Of a DNA stretch of 64,000 bases, positions 17,608 to 26,869 are shown in pieces (the first letter of the stretch is position 1; the number at the start of each line of letters is the position of its first letter). The stretch comes from Peptoniphilaceae bacterium (GTDB lineage Bacteria; Bacillota; Clostridia; Tissierellales; Peptoniphilaceae). The stretch is taken from NCBI GenBank assembly GCA_902363535.1, contig CABJAE010000002.1, forward strand, positions 62,001-126,000. The letters are read 5' to 3'. The notes under the pieces are model-generated. The model saw only the letters and a list, made by a program, of their open reading frames with translations, did no database searches and was not told where the DNA came from. Made by a program: the position numbers and the translations under genes.

Positions 17608-18599
17608 TGAAATGTTTATCTTGCGGCGCAGACAATGCCGCCGACGCAAAATTTTGTAAATCCTGCGGACAGCCGCTGGAAAGTGACGCCCCCCGGGACA
17701 CGGCGATCCTGGAACCGGTGGACGCTTACGACACGGATCCCGCCTATTCCTTCGACGAGGTCGAGGAGAAAAAGCCTGCCGGGAAAAAGAAGGGCGTGAT
17801 CATCGCAGCCTCCGTTTTTGCGGTGATCGTTCTTCTCGTGCTCTCGGTTTTTATCTACCGCACGAGCCGCCGAATCAGCTTGGAAAAATCCGCTGCCGCC
17901 GCCATCGAGGATGAAAATTACGACAAGGCTCGGGAGCAGTACGACAAGCTCTACGACATGACAGGTCGCGACGTGTACAAGGAGCGGGCAAAGGATGCCA
18001 AGACCATGGCCAAGGATCAGGAGCTCTTGGACGAAGCGAAGGATGCCCTTGAAAGCGACTCCTTTAAAGAGGCTTTGCGGATTTACACCGCCATCGAAGA
18101 GCACGACAACGATCTGTCCGATAAGGCCAAAGAGGGCGCGAAGGACGTGGTGAGTTCCGCCGCCGATGAGATTTGGGCCCGGATGGATGCAGATGATTTC
18201 GACGGCGCCATGGACATGGTCAACGAGCTCATCGCCGTGGCCCCGAACAACGACCGCTTGGCCGATCTGAAGAAGAAAGTGAAGCAAGGGGCGAAAAATT
18301 TAAGCGAAGAAAAGATTCGCGCCGCCACCGCGGAATCGGAAGCCGCCAAGGCCGCCGAATCGGCGAAAAAAAGCGCCAAGCGGGCCTCGGAGGCGAGCCG
18401 CATTCTCTATACCTATCAATACGTCACCGCGGCGGAAGCCAATGTGCGCACGGGCCCGGGAAAGAATTACCCGGTGGCCTACACCTTGAGTCGCGGCGCC
18501 GAAGTCTACGTCATCGACACCCAATCGGATTCCGTGAGGACCTGGTGCAATATCGGCGACGGCTGGATTTCCTACCGCACTTTAAACGGCGAGTTTTGA
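17604..18599 (+). CDS. Zinc-ribbon, single-pass membrane protein with helical and SH3-type domains
   Basis: A 331-residue protein in four parts. Residues 4-22 are a zinc ribbon (CLSCGADNAADAKFCKSCG). Residues about 63-85 form one membrane helix (GVIIAASVFAVIVLLVL). Residues about 90-265 are a charged helical region resembling TPR or coiled coil. Residues about 270-331 are a bacterial SH3-type domain (AEANVRTGPGKNYPVAYTLSRG). The arrangement implies a cytoplasmic zinc ribbon and an extracellular SH3 domain that could touch cell wall. It is coupled to the previous gene by a 4-base overlap. The function is unknown; envelope stress sensing is only a guess. Confidence 0.82.
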   Translation: MMKCLSCGADNAADAKFCKSCGQPLESDAPRDTAILEPVDAYDTDPAYSFDEVEEKKPAGKKKGVIIAASVFAVIVLLVLSVFIYRTSRRISLEKSAAAAIEDENYDKAREQYDKLYDMTGRDVYKERAKDAKTMAKDQELLDEAKDALESDSFKEALRIYTAIEEHDNDLSDKAKEGAKDVVSSAADEIWARMDADDFDGAMDMVNELIAVAPNNDRLADLKKKVKQGAKNLSEEKIRAATAESEAAKAAESAKKSAKRASEASRILYTYQYVTAAEANVRTGPGKNYPVAYTLSRGAEVYVIDTQSDSVRTWCNIGDGWISYRTLNGEF

Positions 18600-18612
18600 A
18601 TTCGAGCCATAC

Positions 18613-18645
18613 AAAAAACCCTGTCGGCGGACAGGGTTTTGTTTT
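18613..18645. terminator. Bidirectional terminator
   Basis: Perfect stem AAAACCCTGTC/GACAGGGTTTT with loop GGCG between convergent genes. Confidence 0.9.
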
Positions 18646-18649
18646 GCGC

Positions 18650-19723
18650 TTATTTCAAGCTGCGGCCAAAGGCATCAGCCTTTAAGGCGGCGGCTTTTAT
18701 TTTTTCCGGAGAAATGTTTTTGCTCGAGCGTTTGTATTCCGTGGTTTCAGGAACGAAGGTCATCATTTCGTCCAGATCCTCTGCCGTAAGTCCCACGTCT
18801 TCCAGGGTAATGGGCAGGCCCAGGGACTGATTGAAGCGGGCAATTTTTTCCAGCTCCGCCTCGTTGTCGTCGTAGGCGTGAAGGACCATGACGCCGAAGG
18901 AGACCACTTCGCCGTGAAGGTACTCCCCTTCTCTCGGGATCAGGCAGGCGGCGTCAAAGAAAATGTGGGCGATGTAGGAATTGTAGTAGAAATCCGGCTG
19001 ATTGGTGAGATTGCTCACGTAGCCTGTGGAGACCAAGACATCCAGGGCGATTTCTTCCACGGCCCGGGAGACGCGGTTGTGCTTCACATCTTCCAGGCCT
19101 TCTTTGCCCCACTTCAGGAAGGGCTCTTCGCAGGTTTTGGCGATGCCCACGCCCAGGCGGGCCATGTGACTCAAGTCGTCGCCTTTGGATGCGGAAAGGA
19201 CTTCCGCCTGTTTGCTGATGCCATCGCCGATGCCGGCCCAGAAGTAAATGTCCGGGGCTTCGGCGATGATTTTCAGGTCGATGAAAATATCCGAGGGAGA
19301 CTTGGGAAATTCGTAGCTTTCCACCCGGCCCGACTCGTCGTAGACCACGGCAATGGCGGTCATGGCCGCGCAATTGGAGCAGATGGTGGGAAAGGAAAAG
19401 GCGGGCTTGTCGGCGCGCAGGGAGAGGACCTTCGTCGTGTCCAGGGCCTTGCCCCCGCCGATGCCGAAGAGCACGTCGGCTTCTTTCACGGCGGGCTCAT
19501 TTTTCAGCCGCTCGATGTTTGCATTGGTGCACTCCACGCCGTAGACGAAGGTGCCGGTAATTTCCACATCGCATCCTTTCAGGGCGTCTTTTATTTTTCC
19601 CGAAGCGGCCTTTAAGGCGCGTTCGCCGCCGATGAGGACAACTTTTTTAAAGCCCCTCGCCGCCAACACCTCGGGCAATTCGTCGTAACCGTCTTTCGAC
19701 AGATAGTAGTTCGGCATATACAT
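18650..19723 (-). CDS. Iron-containing alcohol dehydrogenase family, glycerol dehydrogenase-like
   Basis: Start at the ATG at 19723 (MYMPNYYL), behind AAAGGGGAG; the upstream in-frame ATG at 19765 has no site. The 357-residue product shows the NAD-binding GIGGGKALDTTKV motif and the TICSNCAAMTAIAVVYDE segment. The metal ligands appear as Asp in GIGDGISK and His residues in AHIFFD and YLHGEVVSFG. This matches the GldA branch (group III). The true substrate may be glycerol, another small alcohol or glycerol-1-phosphate; the neighbours do not tell. Confidence 0.88.
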   Translation of the reverse strand: MYMPNYYLSKDGYDELPEVLAARGFKKVVLIGGERALKAASGKIKDALKGCDVEITGTFVYGVECTNANIERLKNEPAVKEADVLFGIGGGKALDTTKVLSLRADKPAFSFPTICSNCAAMTAIAVVYDESGRVESYEFPKSPSDIFIDLKIIAEAPDIYFWAGIGDGISKQAEVLSASKGDDLSHMARLGVGIAKTCEEPFLKWGKEGLEDVKHNRVSRAVEEIALDVLVSTGYVSNLTNQPDFYYNSYIAHIFFDAACLIPREGEYLHGEVVSFGVMVLHAYDDNEAELEKIARFNQSLGLPITLEDVGLTAEDLDEMMTFVPETTEYKRSSKNISPEKIKAAALKADAFGRSLK

Positions 19724-19814
19724 AGTTTCGCTCCCCTTTCTTTCAATACGGTCGTTGCAGAACACTATACACCCGAAACCCCGGCGCCTTCAAGAGAGAT
19801 GGACGAAGAATACA

Positions 19815-21650
19815 TTATTCCTCTGCCTTCTTTTCGCGGTTTGATTCCGTTTTATTTTCGTTTGTCGCCTTATCTGAATTTTCCGCCTCGGTTTTCGGCT
19901 TCGCCTTCACCGGCTTTACCGAGGGCATGATGCCCTTGGCCACCACTTGGGGGAAGAGGTAGAGGCCCAGATTTTTCGGGTGGGTGTGGTCGGAAATAAA
20001 GAGTTCGTCTTCTTCCTTGGCGATTTTGTACCAGTCGATAAGGTGCACCCGCTTCGACGCCTTGGCGGCGTTGGCGAGCTTTTCATTGACGGCCCCTTCC
20101 CAGGGATCGGGCATGACCGTGTTGATGAGGTACACGGGATGCTCTCCCGTGGCGACGATGAGGTCGTCAAGTACCTTGGTATTGAAGTCGTAATTGGTGC
20201 CCAGCTGAATCACGATGGGGGCGTCCTCTGCGAGGGCGCTTAAATCGTGGCTTTCCAAAATCTCTTTGCCCGTTACCATTTGGCGATTCTTTTTGCCGTC
20301 GATGGTAAATTTCGGCAGGAGCATTTTAATGTATTCCGCTTCCATTTCCGTGAGGCTGTCGCCGATCATCAGGCCGTCGCGCTCGGCCAGGGCGTTCACG
20401 TCTTTTTCACCGAGGGCCACCGCCGGCCAGCGCCGGTTGATCTCCTTGATTTCGTCGGAGAGGTTTTCATCGTCCAAAGGTTCGGGCTCCTTGGCCTTGG
20501 CCGCTTCTTTTTCCCGGGCCTCGATTTTTTTCGCCTCGGCCTTTTCTTTGGCGGCCATGCGCTTCGGGCTGAAGGCGAAGGTGCCGATGAGGGTGATGAG
20601 GGCGAGGGCCGCGGCGGAGACGGTTAAGACGCGCTTTTTCGCCGGGCGCTTAAAGAGGCGATAGGTCACTTCGCCCAGGATGAAGAGGGCGGGCATTTGA
20701 ATGAGCACCACGGCGAAGTAGGAAAGTTCGCTGTGGGAGAAGGCCTGTTGAAAGACGAGCATCACCGGGTACTGCCACAGGTAGAGCTCGTAGCTGCGAG
20801 TGCCGAAGTAGCGGAGCACAGGGCCACTCAAAGCCTTGGCCGTGGCGTTGTCGTCTTTTGCCGTATAGAGCAAGAGGGCCGCCCCCATGAGGCTGAAGAG
20901 GGCCATGCCGCCGTAGTAGAGGAAGCGGCCTTCGGCGAAGAAGACGAAGGACAAAAGCATGAGGCCGAGAAGAACGGCCGCAGGCATCCCTTTCGCCTTT
21001 TGGCTGCCCTTGAAGCTGCCCTTCTCGCCCATGAGCCCGGCCAGTGCGCCGATGGCGAAGGCGAAGTAGCGGGTGTCCGTGCCGTAGTAAATGCGGGTCG
21101 CATCTTGCGTAAAAGGCGTCATGACGGGCATGAGCAGAAGGGAAATTCCACCGGTGACGGCGAGGGAGAGGGCGAGCTTGCCCCGATTTTTGCCGCAGAA
21201 TTGCCTTAAAACGGCCCAAATCAAATAAAATTGCAGTTGTGCCGACAGGGCCCAGAAATGGGTGAAGGGCAAAAATTTCCCGTGGAGATCGAAGTAGGAG
21301 AAGCCCCGAAGGATTTGCTGCCAGTTATTTACGCCGAAGACGGCGCTGATCCCCGAGGCGGCTACGTCGCGAAATTCCCCTTGAAAGGCCAAAGCGGCGA
21401 CAAATACCACCACGGCCACGACAAAGACCAAGGGCGGCGTCAGTTTTTTGTACTGTTTGGCGAGCTTTTTAAAGGGCGCGTGGTTTTTTTCCGACAAATG
21501 TTGGCTCATGAGCAAATAGCCCGAGAGCAGGAAAAACATGACCACGCCTAAGTAGCCGCCGACGATTTTGTGGGGATACAAGTGGTAGAGGATCACGCCC
21601 CACAGAGCCAGGGCGCGGAGTCCCGTAAAGGATTTTATTTCTTTGTGCAC
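19815..21650 (-). CDS. OatA-like membrane O-acyltransferase with C-terminal SGNH domain
   Basis: I set the GTG start at 21650 (VHKEIKSFTGLRAL) because AAGGAGG lies just upstream; a longer in-frame extension begins inside the preceding gene. The 611-residue product has an acyltransferase-3 domain of about ten membrane segments (residues 1-345). A charged linker follows, then an extracellular SGNH domain (about 415-580) with GDSLTEME, QLGTNYDFN and SDHTHPKN supplying Ser, Asn, Asp and His. A Lys/Glu/Asn-rich tail ends it. OatA-type enzymes acetylate peptidoglycan muramic acid or other surface glycans and can confer lysozyme resistance. The glycan here is not determined. Confidence 0.9.
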   Translation of the reverse strand: MHKEIKSFTGLRALALWGVILYHLYPHKIVGGYLGVVMFFLLSGYLLMSQHLSEKNHAPFKKLAKQYKKLTPPLVFVVAVVVFVAALAFQGEFRDVAASGISAVFGVNNWQQILRGFSYFDLHGKFLPFTHFWALSAQLQFYLIWAVLRQFCGKNRGKLALSLAVTGGISLLLMPVMTPFTQDATRIYYGTDTRYFAFAIGALAGLMGEKGSFKGSQKAKGMPAAVLLGLMLLSFVFFAEGRFLYYGGMALFSLMGAALLLYTAKDDNATAKALSGPVLRYFGTRSYELYLWQYPVMLVFQQAFSHSELSYFAVVLIQMPALFILGEVTYRLFKRPAKKRVLTVSAAALALITLIGTFAFSPKRMAAKEKAEAKKIEAREKEAAKAKEPEPLDDENLSDEIKEINRRWPAVALGEKDVNALAERDGLMIGDSLTEMEAEYIKMLLPKFTIDGKKNRQMVTGKEILESHDLSALAEDAPIVIQLGTNYDFNTKVLDDLIVATGEHPVYLINTVMPDPWEGAVNEKLANAAKASKRVHLIDWYKIAKEEDELFISDHTHPKNLGLYLFPQVVAKGIMPSVKPVKAKPKTEAENSDKATNENKTESNREKKAEE

Positions 21651-21745
21651 TGAAAGCCTCCTTATTATACGCGAAAAGAATGGACCGAAGCCCATTCTTT
21701 CCACGAATATGAATAAAAGCGAATCCCTGAGAGATAAACTTGCGA

Positions 21746-22933
21746 TTATTTGCCGGCGGCTTCCTGATCCCGTCGCTTGATGTTTTTGAAGCCCAGGATC
21801 CACAGGGGCAGAATAATCAATGCCCAGTTGAAAATACCCAGGTATTTGTAGGCATTTTGTACGATCCACATTAAGCCCAGGGTGGAAACCAAGTAGCAAA
21901 CGATCAAGGAAACGACGGCGATAATGGCCTTTTTCTTGACCAAATTGGTTTCGTTCTTCATGACGTGGGGTTCCATACGGGTCACGATGCCGAAGATAAA
22001 GCCGACGGCGGTGGTGATCAGTGCCAAGAAGAGCAGGATCGGATAAAGGACGGAGAGGATCGAAATGTCCAATTTGTTGACGACGGCGATGGTGGGCAGC
22101 GCCCGAGACGCTTCGTCTAAATAAATGTCGGGCATTTGAGAGAAGATCAAAAGGGTGATGCCGACGAGCATGAGAATGTTCATAATGCAGCCGATGATCA
22201 TGGCGCCTTTTGCTTCTTCTTTGTATTGACCGCCTTTAAAGGATGCCGTAATGCCGCCGATGGCGCTGATTTGGAAGCCCGCATAGGTCAAGGCCCATAA
22301 GAGGGAGTTGCCGATGTTTCCGGGAACGGTTTGATCCGATGCGGAGATGCCCCACTTGGTGGCATTGGGATTGACGTAGCCTTCGGAGAAGAGCCGCGCG
22401 ATGTCCGGACCGAATTTAATGAGGCCGGAGATAATAACGATAGAAATAATGGCTAAAATCATAACGGTCATAATGGTGGCGTTTTTCCGAACGAGTTCTT
22501 CGCCGAAAATAACCAACAGGGTTACGACCACGACCATAAAGACGGAGCCGACGAGGACGGGCAGGCCCAGGTATTGATTAACCAAGAGGCCACCGGATGC
22601 GATGGTGGCCGCCGATGCGGCGATGGTGGTAATGATGACACTGACGTCCATGGCCGGGGTGAAGATCTTGGCGTATTTGCCGTAAGCTTCCTTGGACCAG
22701 GCGTCGTAGCCCCATTTATCCGTTTGCCGCGCCGTTTCCAGGCCGACGTAGTAGGTGATGGCGATCAAAATAAAAGTCAGAATCGGCATTAAGGTGCCGA
22801 ACCATCCGTGGTTTGCGAAGAATTGAAGCTCTTGCGTCCCCGATGCGAATCCCGCACCGCAGTGCGTAGAGAACCAAACCGTCGCGACACCGAAACTGAT
22901 GGATGTAAGATAATTGCGTTTATCGTTTGTCAC
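21746..22933 (-). CDS. YkvI-family membrane transporter-like protein
   Basis: Start at the GTG at 22933 (VTNDKRNYL), with GGAGG seven bases upstream. The 395-residue product has about ten membrane helices, beginning SISFGVATVWFSTHCGAGFASGTQE, a pattern of the YkvI family within the amino acid transporter (LeuT/APC-like) fold. The substrate is unknown. It is divergent from the dicarboxylate/amino-acid symporter, sharing a 174-base intergenic region. It is followed by the OatA-like gene after 95 bases, and I saw no clear terminator between them. Confidence 0.8.
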   Translation of the reverse strand: MTNDKRNYLTSISFGVATVWFSTHCGAGFASGTQELQFFANHGWFGTLMPILTFILIAITYYVGLETARQTDKWGYDAWSKEAYGKYAKIFTPAMDVSVIITTIAASAATIASGGLLVNQYLGLPVLVGSVFMVVVVTLLVIFGEELVRKNATIMTVMILAIISIVIISGLIKFGPDIARLFSEGYVNPNATKWGISASDQTVPGNIGNSLLWALTYAGFQISAIGGITASFKGGQYKEEAKGAMIIGCIMNILMLVGITLLIFSQMPDIYLDEASRALPTIAVVNKLDISILSVLYPILLFLALITTAVGFIFGIVTRMEPHVMKNETNLVKKKAIIAVVSLIVCYLVSTLGLMWIVQNAYKYLGIFNWALIILPLWILGFKNIKRRDQEAAGK

Positions 22934-23062
22934 GATATTCCTCCATTCTAAGGGATTGCTTCTATTTACAAAAATACTATCACAACCGTCCGCCCTTGAA
23001 AAGAATCTTTTCACCGATTTGACACGCTTTCTTAGGCTTTTTCCCCCTTTTTCGCCCCGTTT

Positions 23063-23071
23063 TGATATAAT
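23063..23071 (+). promoter_or_regulatory. Extended -10 promoter of symporter gene
   Basis: TGATATAAT (extended -10 plus consensus TATAAT) lies 37 bases before the ATG at 23108. The -35 region is poor, as expected for an extended -10 promoter. Confidence 0.5.
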
Positions 23072-23107
23072 GATACCAATTCAATCATTTTTTAAGGAGG
23101 TTTTTTA

Positions 23108-24337
23108 ATGTCTGAAAAAAAGGCCTTTACTCTGGGCCTCATCCCCAAGCTTATCATTGCCATTATTTTGGGTATTCTGGTAGGCTCCTACCTGCCTGAA
23201 GTGGTGACGAAAATCGCCGTCACTTTCTCGGCAAACTTCGGTAAGTTCTTGAACTTTGTCATTCCCCTGATGATTATCGCCTTTGTTGCCAAGGGCATCG
23301 CCGACCTGTCGGAAGGGGCGGGAAAATTGCTCCTCGCCACGGTGGGCATGGCTTATTGCTCCACTTTAATCGCCGGGAGTCTGTCCTACACCATGGCCCA
23401 CGGCATCTTCCCCTCGTTCATTTCCCAGGAAATGGTCGAGCAGATTAAATCGGCCTCCGAAAAGAATTTAAGCGCTCTCTTTGAGATCCCGCTGGAACCG
23501 GCCATCGACGTGACAGGCGCCCTGATCCTCGCCTTTATGGTGGGCCTTTGCGTGTCGATTTTGCGCCAAAGAAATAGCGGCGAAACCTTCTACAAGCTCA
23601 TTAACGAATTTAACGAAATGATTAATTTGGTCCTGTCCAAGGCAATTATTCCTTTGCTTCCCTTCTTCATTTTCGGTAACTTCGCCAACATGGCTTACTC
23701 CGGAAGCGTCTTCGCCATTCTTTCCGTCTTTATCCGGATCTTCGGCTGCATTTTGGTTCTGCACCTGCTCTACGTCTTCGCCATGTTCCTCGTGGCCTGC
23801 ACGACAACCAAGCGCAATCCCTTCAAGACCTTCCCCAAAATGTTCCCGGCCTACTTTACCGCCGTGGGCACCCAATCCTCTGCCGCCACCATTCCCGTCA
23901 ATGTGGAATGTAACAAGCAAATGGGCGTCACTCGCCAAATTCGGGAATTCTGTATTCCCCTTTGCGCCACCGTCCACTTGCCCGGCTCCATGATTACCTT
24001 GACGGCCTGCGTCTACACCTTGCTCTATATGTACAACATGCCCCACAGCTTCGGCTTGATTCTTCAATTTATCGCCGTCTTAGGCGTGGCCATGGTCGCC
24101 GCACCGGGCGCTCCCGGCGGCGCCGTCATGAGCGCACTGCCCTTCCTCCCCATCGTCGGCGTGGCTACGAACTCGCCCATGGCATCCATCTTGATTTCTC
24201 TTTATTTAACGCAAGACTCCTTCGGTACCGCCGCCAACGTGGCCGGCGACAACGCCATTTCCATGCTCGTGGAAAAAGTGTACTACAAACACATTTTGAA
24301 ACAGCCGAAACCGGTGGAAGAAGAAAGTCTTTCCTAA
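23108..24337 (+). CDS. Dicarboxylate/amino acid:cation symporter (DAACS family)
   Basis: The 409-residue product has eight predicted membrane segments plus re-entrant loops. Visible family elements are FLNFVIPLMIIAFVAKGIADLSE, the Ser-rich hairpin in GTQSSAATIPVNVECN, VHLPGSMITL, and the C-terminal VAAPGAPGGAVMSALPFL and TAANVAGDNAISMLVEK. These match glutamate/aspartate/serine:sodium symporters such as GltP, GltT and SstT; substrate choice is uncertain. TAAGGAGG precedes the ATG. It is monocistronic, ending at a strong hairpin. Confidence 0.9.
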   Translation: MSEKKAFTLGLIPKLIIAIILGILVGSYLPEVVTKIAVTFSANFGKFLNFVIPLMIIAFVAKGIADLSEGAGKLLLATVGMAYCSTLIAGSLSYTMAHGIFPSFISQEMVEQIKSASEKNLSALFEIPLEPAIDVTGALILAFMVGLCVSILRQRNSGETFYKLINEFNEMINLVLSKAIIPLLPFFIFGNFANMAYSGSVFAILSVFIRIFGCILVLHLLYVFAMFLVACTTTKRNPFKTFPKMFPAYFTAVGTQSSAATIPVNVECNKQMGVTRQIREFCIPLCATVHLPGSMITLTACVYTLLYMYNMPHSFGLILQFIAVLGVAMVAAPGAPGGAVMSALPFLPIVGVATNSPMASILISLYLTQDSFGTAANVAGDNAISMLVEKVYYKHILKQPKPVEEESLS

Positions 24338-24340
24338 CGC

Positions 24341-24370
24341 AAAAAACCGGCCTTGCAGCCGGTTTTTTTT
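24341..24370. terminator. Bidirectional terminator
   Basis: Stem AAAAAACCGGC/GCCGGTTTTTT with loop CTTGCA between the symporter and the convergent degV gene. Confidence 0.9.
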
Positions 24371-24380
24371 GTGCGAAAAT

Positions 24381-25277
24381 TTATTCGTTCATGAGAGAGA
24401 GTTCGTCGGGATCGCCGCCGAAGGTGACGACGCAGACTTCCGGGCCCGTGTGGGCGCCGATGACGCAGCCCAATCGCTGGGACGTGTCGATGTTTTCCTC
24501 TTTCATGCCCATGTCTTTGATTAAAAAGTCTTTGACCAGCGCTACTCGCTCGGGCCAGTCGCCGGAATAGACGTAGACCCGTTGGTTCGGATTGAATTTT
24601 CCGTCTTTTGAGTGTTCGAGGATGTACTTTTTCAGCTTTTTCAAAAAGGCTTTCTGGCCGCGGTAGACGTCCAGAAGCTCCAAGGTGCCCTTTTCTTTCT
24701 CCAGTTCCAGCATGGGGCTAAGCTGCAGAACGCCGCCGGCGATTTTTGCCTTTTTGGACACGCGCCCGCCGCGGTGCAAATACTCCAGCGTGCCCACGGT
24801 AAAGCATTCGTGGGAAGTGGTTTTGATTTTGTTCAGGTAGGCCGCAATGGCCGCGAGGCTCTCTCCCCGATCCCTGAGGATGGCGGCCTTTAGGGCGAGG
24901 AGGCCTTCGCCGAAGGTGGCGGCTTTCGAATCCACCACGTCGATTTTTCCCGGATACTCTTTTTCCAAAGCGTTCTTTACCATGACCGCCCCTTCGTAAG
25001 AGCCGGAAAGGCCGGAGGAGAGGCTGATGTAGAGCACCTCGTCGCCCTCTTCCAGGGCTTTGCGAAAGGCCTCTTCCATGACCCCGGGCATGACACGGGA
25101 GGTGCTGTAAACCGTGCCCGCCCGCATATTGTCGTAGAAATTGGAAATGTCCATGGCCCGACCCGTTTCAAATTCGTTTTCTCCGTCGGAGACGGCGATG
25201 GGCAGCTGAACGATGCCGTAGCGTTCCGCGGTGGTGAAATTTATATCCGCGCCGTCGTCGGTAAAAAGTTTAATCAT
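24381..25277 (-). CDS. DegV-family fatty acid-binding protein
   Basis: Start at the ATG at 25277 (MIKLFTDDGADINF), behind AAGGAG; the in-frame ATG at 25367 has no site. The 298-residue product shows the DegV features: TDDGADI at the N-terminus, STSRVMPGVMEEAFRKAL, SSGLSGSYEGAVM, and GRVSKKAKIAGG in the second half. DegV/FakB proteins bind fatty acids and, with FakA kinase, feed exogenous fatty acids into phospholipid. No fakA is in the window. It is a single-gene unit. Confidence 0.93.
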   Translation of the reverse strand: MIKLFTDDGADINFTTAERYGIVQLPIAVSDGENEFETGRAMDISNFYDNMRAGTVYSTSRVMPGVMEEAFRKALEEGDEVLYISLSSGLSGSYEGAVMVKNALEKEYPGKIDVVDSKAATFGEGLLALKAAILRDRGESLAAIAAYLNKIKTTSHECFTVGTLEYLHRGGRVSKKAKIAGGVLQLSPMLELEKEKGTLELLDVYRGQKAFLKKLKKYILEHSKDGKFNPNQRVYVYSGDWPERVALVKDFLIKDMGMKEENIDTSQRLGCVIGAHTGPEVCVVTFGGDPDELSLMNE

Positions 25278-25403
25278 TGTTCGCTCCTTATGGCGTTTTC
25301 TTCGTCGATGCCGCCGTTGGGCATCTCTGTTCGCTTTTATATTACGTGTTACGGCATTTAAAGTCAACGGAGGGCGAAAAAACCCGCCCTCGCCGCCGAT
25401 TTT

Positions 25404-26210
25404 TTACTTTTCGGCGCCGGCGAGTTGTTTTTTTACCAGGAGAACGATAAGAGTTACCACGCCGAGGAGGACGATGCTCCCTCCGGGCTTGAGCCCCAGG
25501 TAGTAGGAGAGGATGAGGCCGCCTTCGGTAAATAAAATGCCGAAGAGCACGGAGGCGACGTGGGTTTTTTTGTAGCTGAGCTTGAGCTGCAGGGCGCAGG
25601 AGACGGGAAGCACCAGAAGGGAGGAAATAATCAAGACCCCGACGGTGCGGGCGGATATGGCCACGGTGAGGCCCGTTAAGAGGACGAAGAGGCCGCTCAA
25701 CCGATCGCCGCGGATGCCGGCCAGGCGGGCGGAGATGCCGTCGAAGGACAGGTAGAGGAGTTTTTTGTAGTTTAACAGAAGAAAGAGGACCACGGCGGCG
25801 GAGACGAGAAGGATCATGTAGAATTCAAAATCCGTAATGGCCACGATGGTGCCGAAGAGAAAGGATTCGAAATTGGCCCCGCCCTTCACGAAGCCGGAGA
25901 GGATGGAGGCCAGGCCCACGCCGGTGGACATGATCACCGCCGTGGAGATTTCCCCGTAGGAGGGGAAGCGGCGGCGAATCCATTCCATGGACAGGGCGGC
26001 CACGGCACAGGTGATGATGGCGCCCAGTATTGGATTGATCCCCACCAACAGCCCGAACATGACCCCGGCCAGGGACACGTGGGAAAGGGCGTCGCCGATC
26101 ATGGCCAGCCGCCGATTCACGATGACCACGCCCATGGCGGGAATCACGACGGAAAGGACCAGGCCCACGATCATGGCCCGAATCATGTATTCGTATTGAA
26201 ACAGTTCCAT
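25404..26210 (-). CDS. znuB: Zinc/metal ABC transporter permease (ZnuB-like)
   Basis: A 268-residue integral membrane protein with about eight helices, typical of ABC-3 permeases. Family segments include IPAMGVVIVNRRLAMIGDALSHVSLAGVMFG and ISARTVGVLIISSLLVLPVSCALQL. Its ATG shares one base with the stop of the ATPase gene (TGATG), so translation is coupled. With the ATPase and the His-rich substrate protein it forms a cluster-9 metal importer. The adjacent Fur-like regulator and His/Asp-rich binding loop favour zinc over manganese. Confidence 0.9.
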   Translation of the reverse strand: MELFQYEYMIRAMIVGLVLSVVIPAMGVVIVNRRLAMIGDALSHVSLAGVMFGLLVGINPILGAIITCAVAALSMEWIRRRFPSYGEISTAVIMSTGVGLASILSGFVKGGANFESFLFGTIVAITDFEFYMILLVSAAVVLFLLLNYKKLLYLSFDGISARLAGIRGDRLSGLFVLLTGLTVAISARTVGVLIISSLLVLPVSCALQLKLSYKKTHVASVLFGILFTEGGLILSYYLGLKPGGSIVLLGVVTLIVLLVKKQLAGAEK

Positions 26211-26869
26211 CAGTCTCGCCTCTTTTCAAGGACGCCGTCTTCCAAGACGTAGACGCCGTCGATCATGTCTTCCACCAGATGCAGCTCGTGGGTGATCATT
26301 AAAATGGTGATCCCGTGAATGTCGTGGAGGTGGCGCAAAATATGAAAGAGCTCTTCCCGTGCCTTAAAGTCGATGCCCGTCGTGGGCTCGTCTAAAATGA
26401 GCACGTCGGTCATGGAGATCAGGGCCTTGGCGATCAACACCCGCTGCCTTTGCCCGCCGGAGAGGGCGCCGTAGAGGCGATCGCGAAAGCCTTCCAGATC
26501 CACGAGGGACAGGGCGTCGTCGATGCGACGTTCGCGCTCGTCGGCCGTTAATTTTTCCCCGTAAAGGCCCAGGTCCACCAGCTCGTTTACCGTAATGGGA
26601 AAGTCGTAGGAGGCGACCATGAGCTGAGGCACGTAGCTGATGCGGGAAAAGTCCGTGTCCTTTCCCAGTGGCTTGCCGTCGTATTCGATGGTGCCCGATG
26701 TGGGTTTTTCGATGCCCAACAGGAGCTTGATTAAGGTGGATTTTCCCGAGCCGTTGGCCCCTATAAATGCGAGAAAATCTCCCTGTTTCACAGAGAGATT
26801 CGCTCCTTTTAACACCTCGTTTTTCCCGTAGGAAAAGCGCAGGTCCCTGACCCGATAGATTTCTTTCAT
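26210..26869 (-). CDS. znuC: Zinc/metal ABC transporter ATP-binding protein (ZnuC-like)
   Basis: A 219-residue ATPase with Walker A GANGSGKST, Q-loop YVPQLMVASYDFP, signature LSGGQRQR, Walker B VLILDEPTTGID and H-loop MITHELH, all intact. Length and sequence match cluster-9 metal importers. Its ATG overlaps the stop of the substrate-binding gene by four bases (ATGA), and its stop overlaps the permease start by one. The three genes therefore form one tightly coupled operon. Confidence 0.93.
   Translation of the reverse strand: MKEIYRVRDLRFSYGKNEVLKGANLSVKQGDFLAFIGANGSGKSTLIKLLLGIEKPTSGTIEYDGKPLGKDTDFSRISYVPQLMVASYDFPITVNELVDLGLYGEKLTADERERRIDDALSLVDLEGFRDRLYGALSGGQRQRVLIAKALISMTDVLILDEPTTGIDFKAREELFHILRHLHDIHGITILMITHELHLVEDMIDGVYVLEDGVLEKRRD

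Noticed and set aside
21651..21899. N-terminal extension of the OatA-like acyltransferase into the preceding gene
   Set aside because: AAGGAGG directly precedes the GTG at 21650, and the extension lacks family similarity and overlaps the YkvI-type coding frame.
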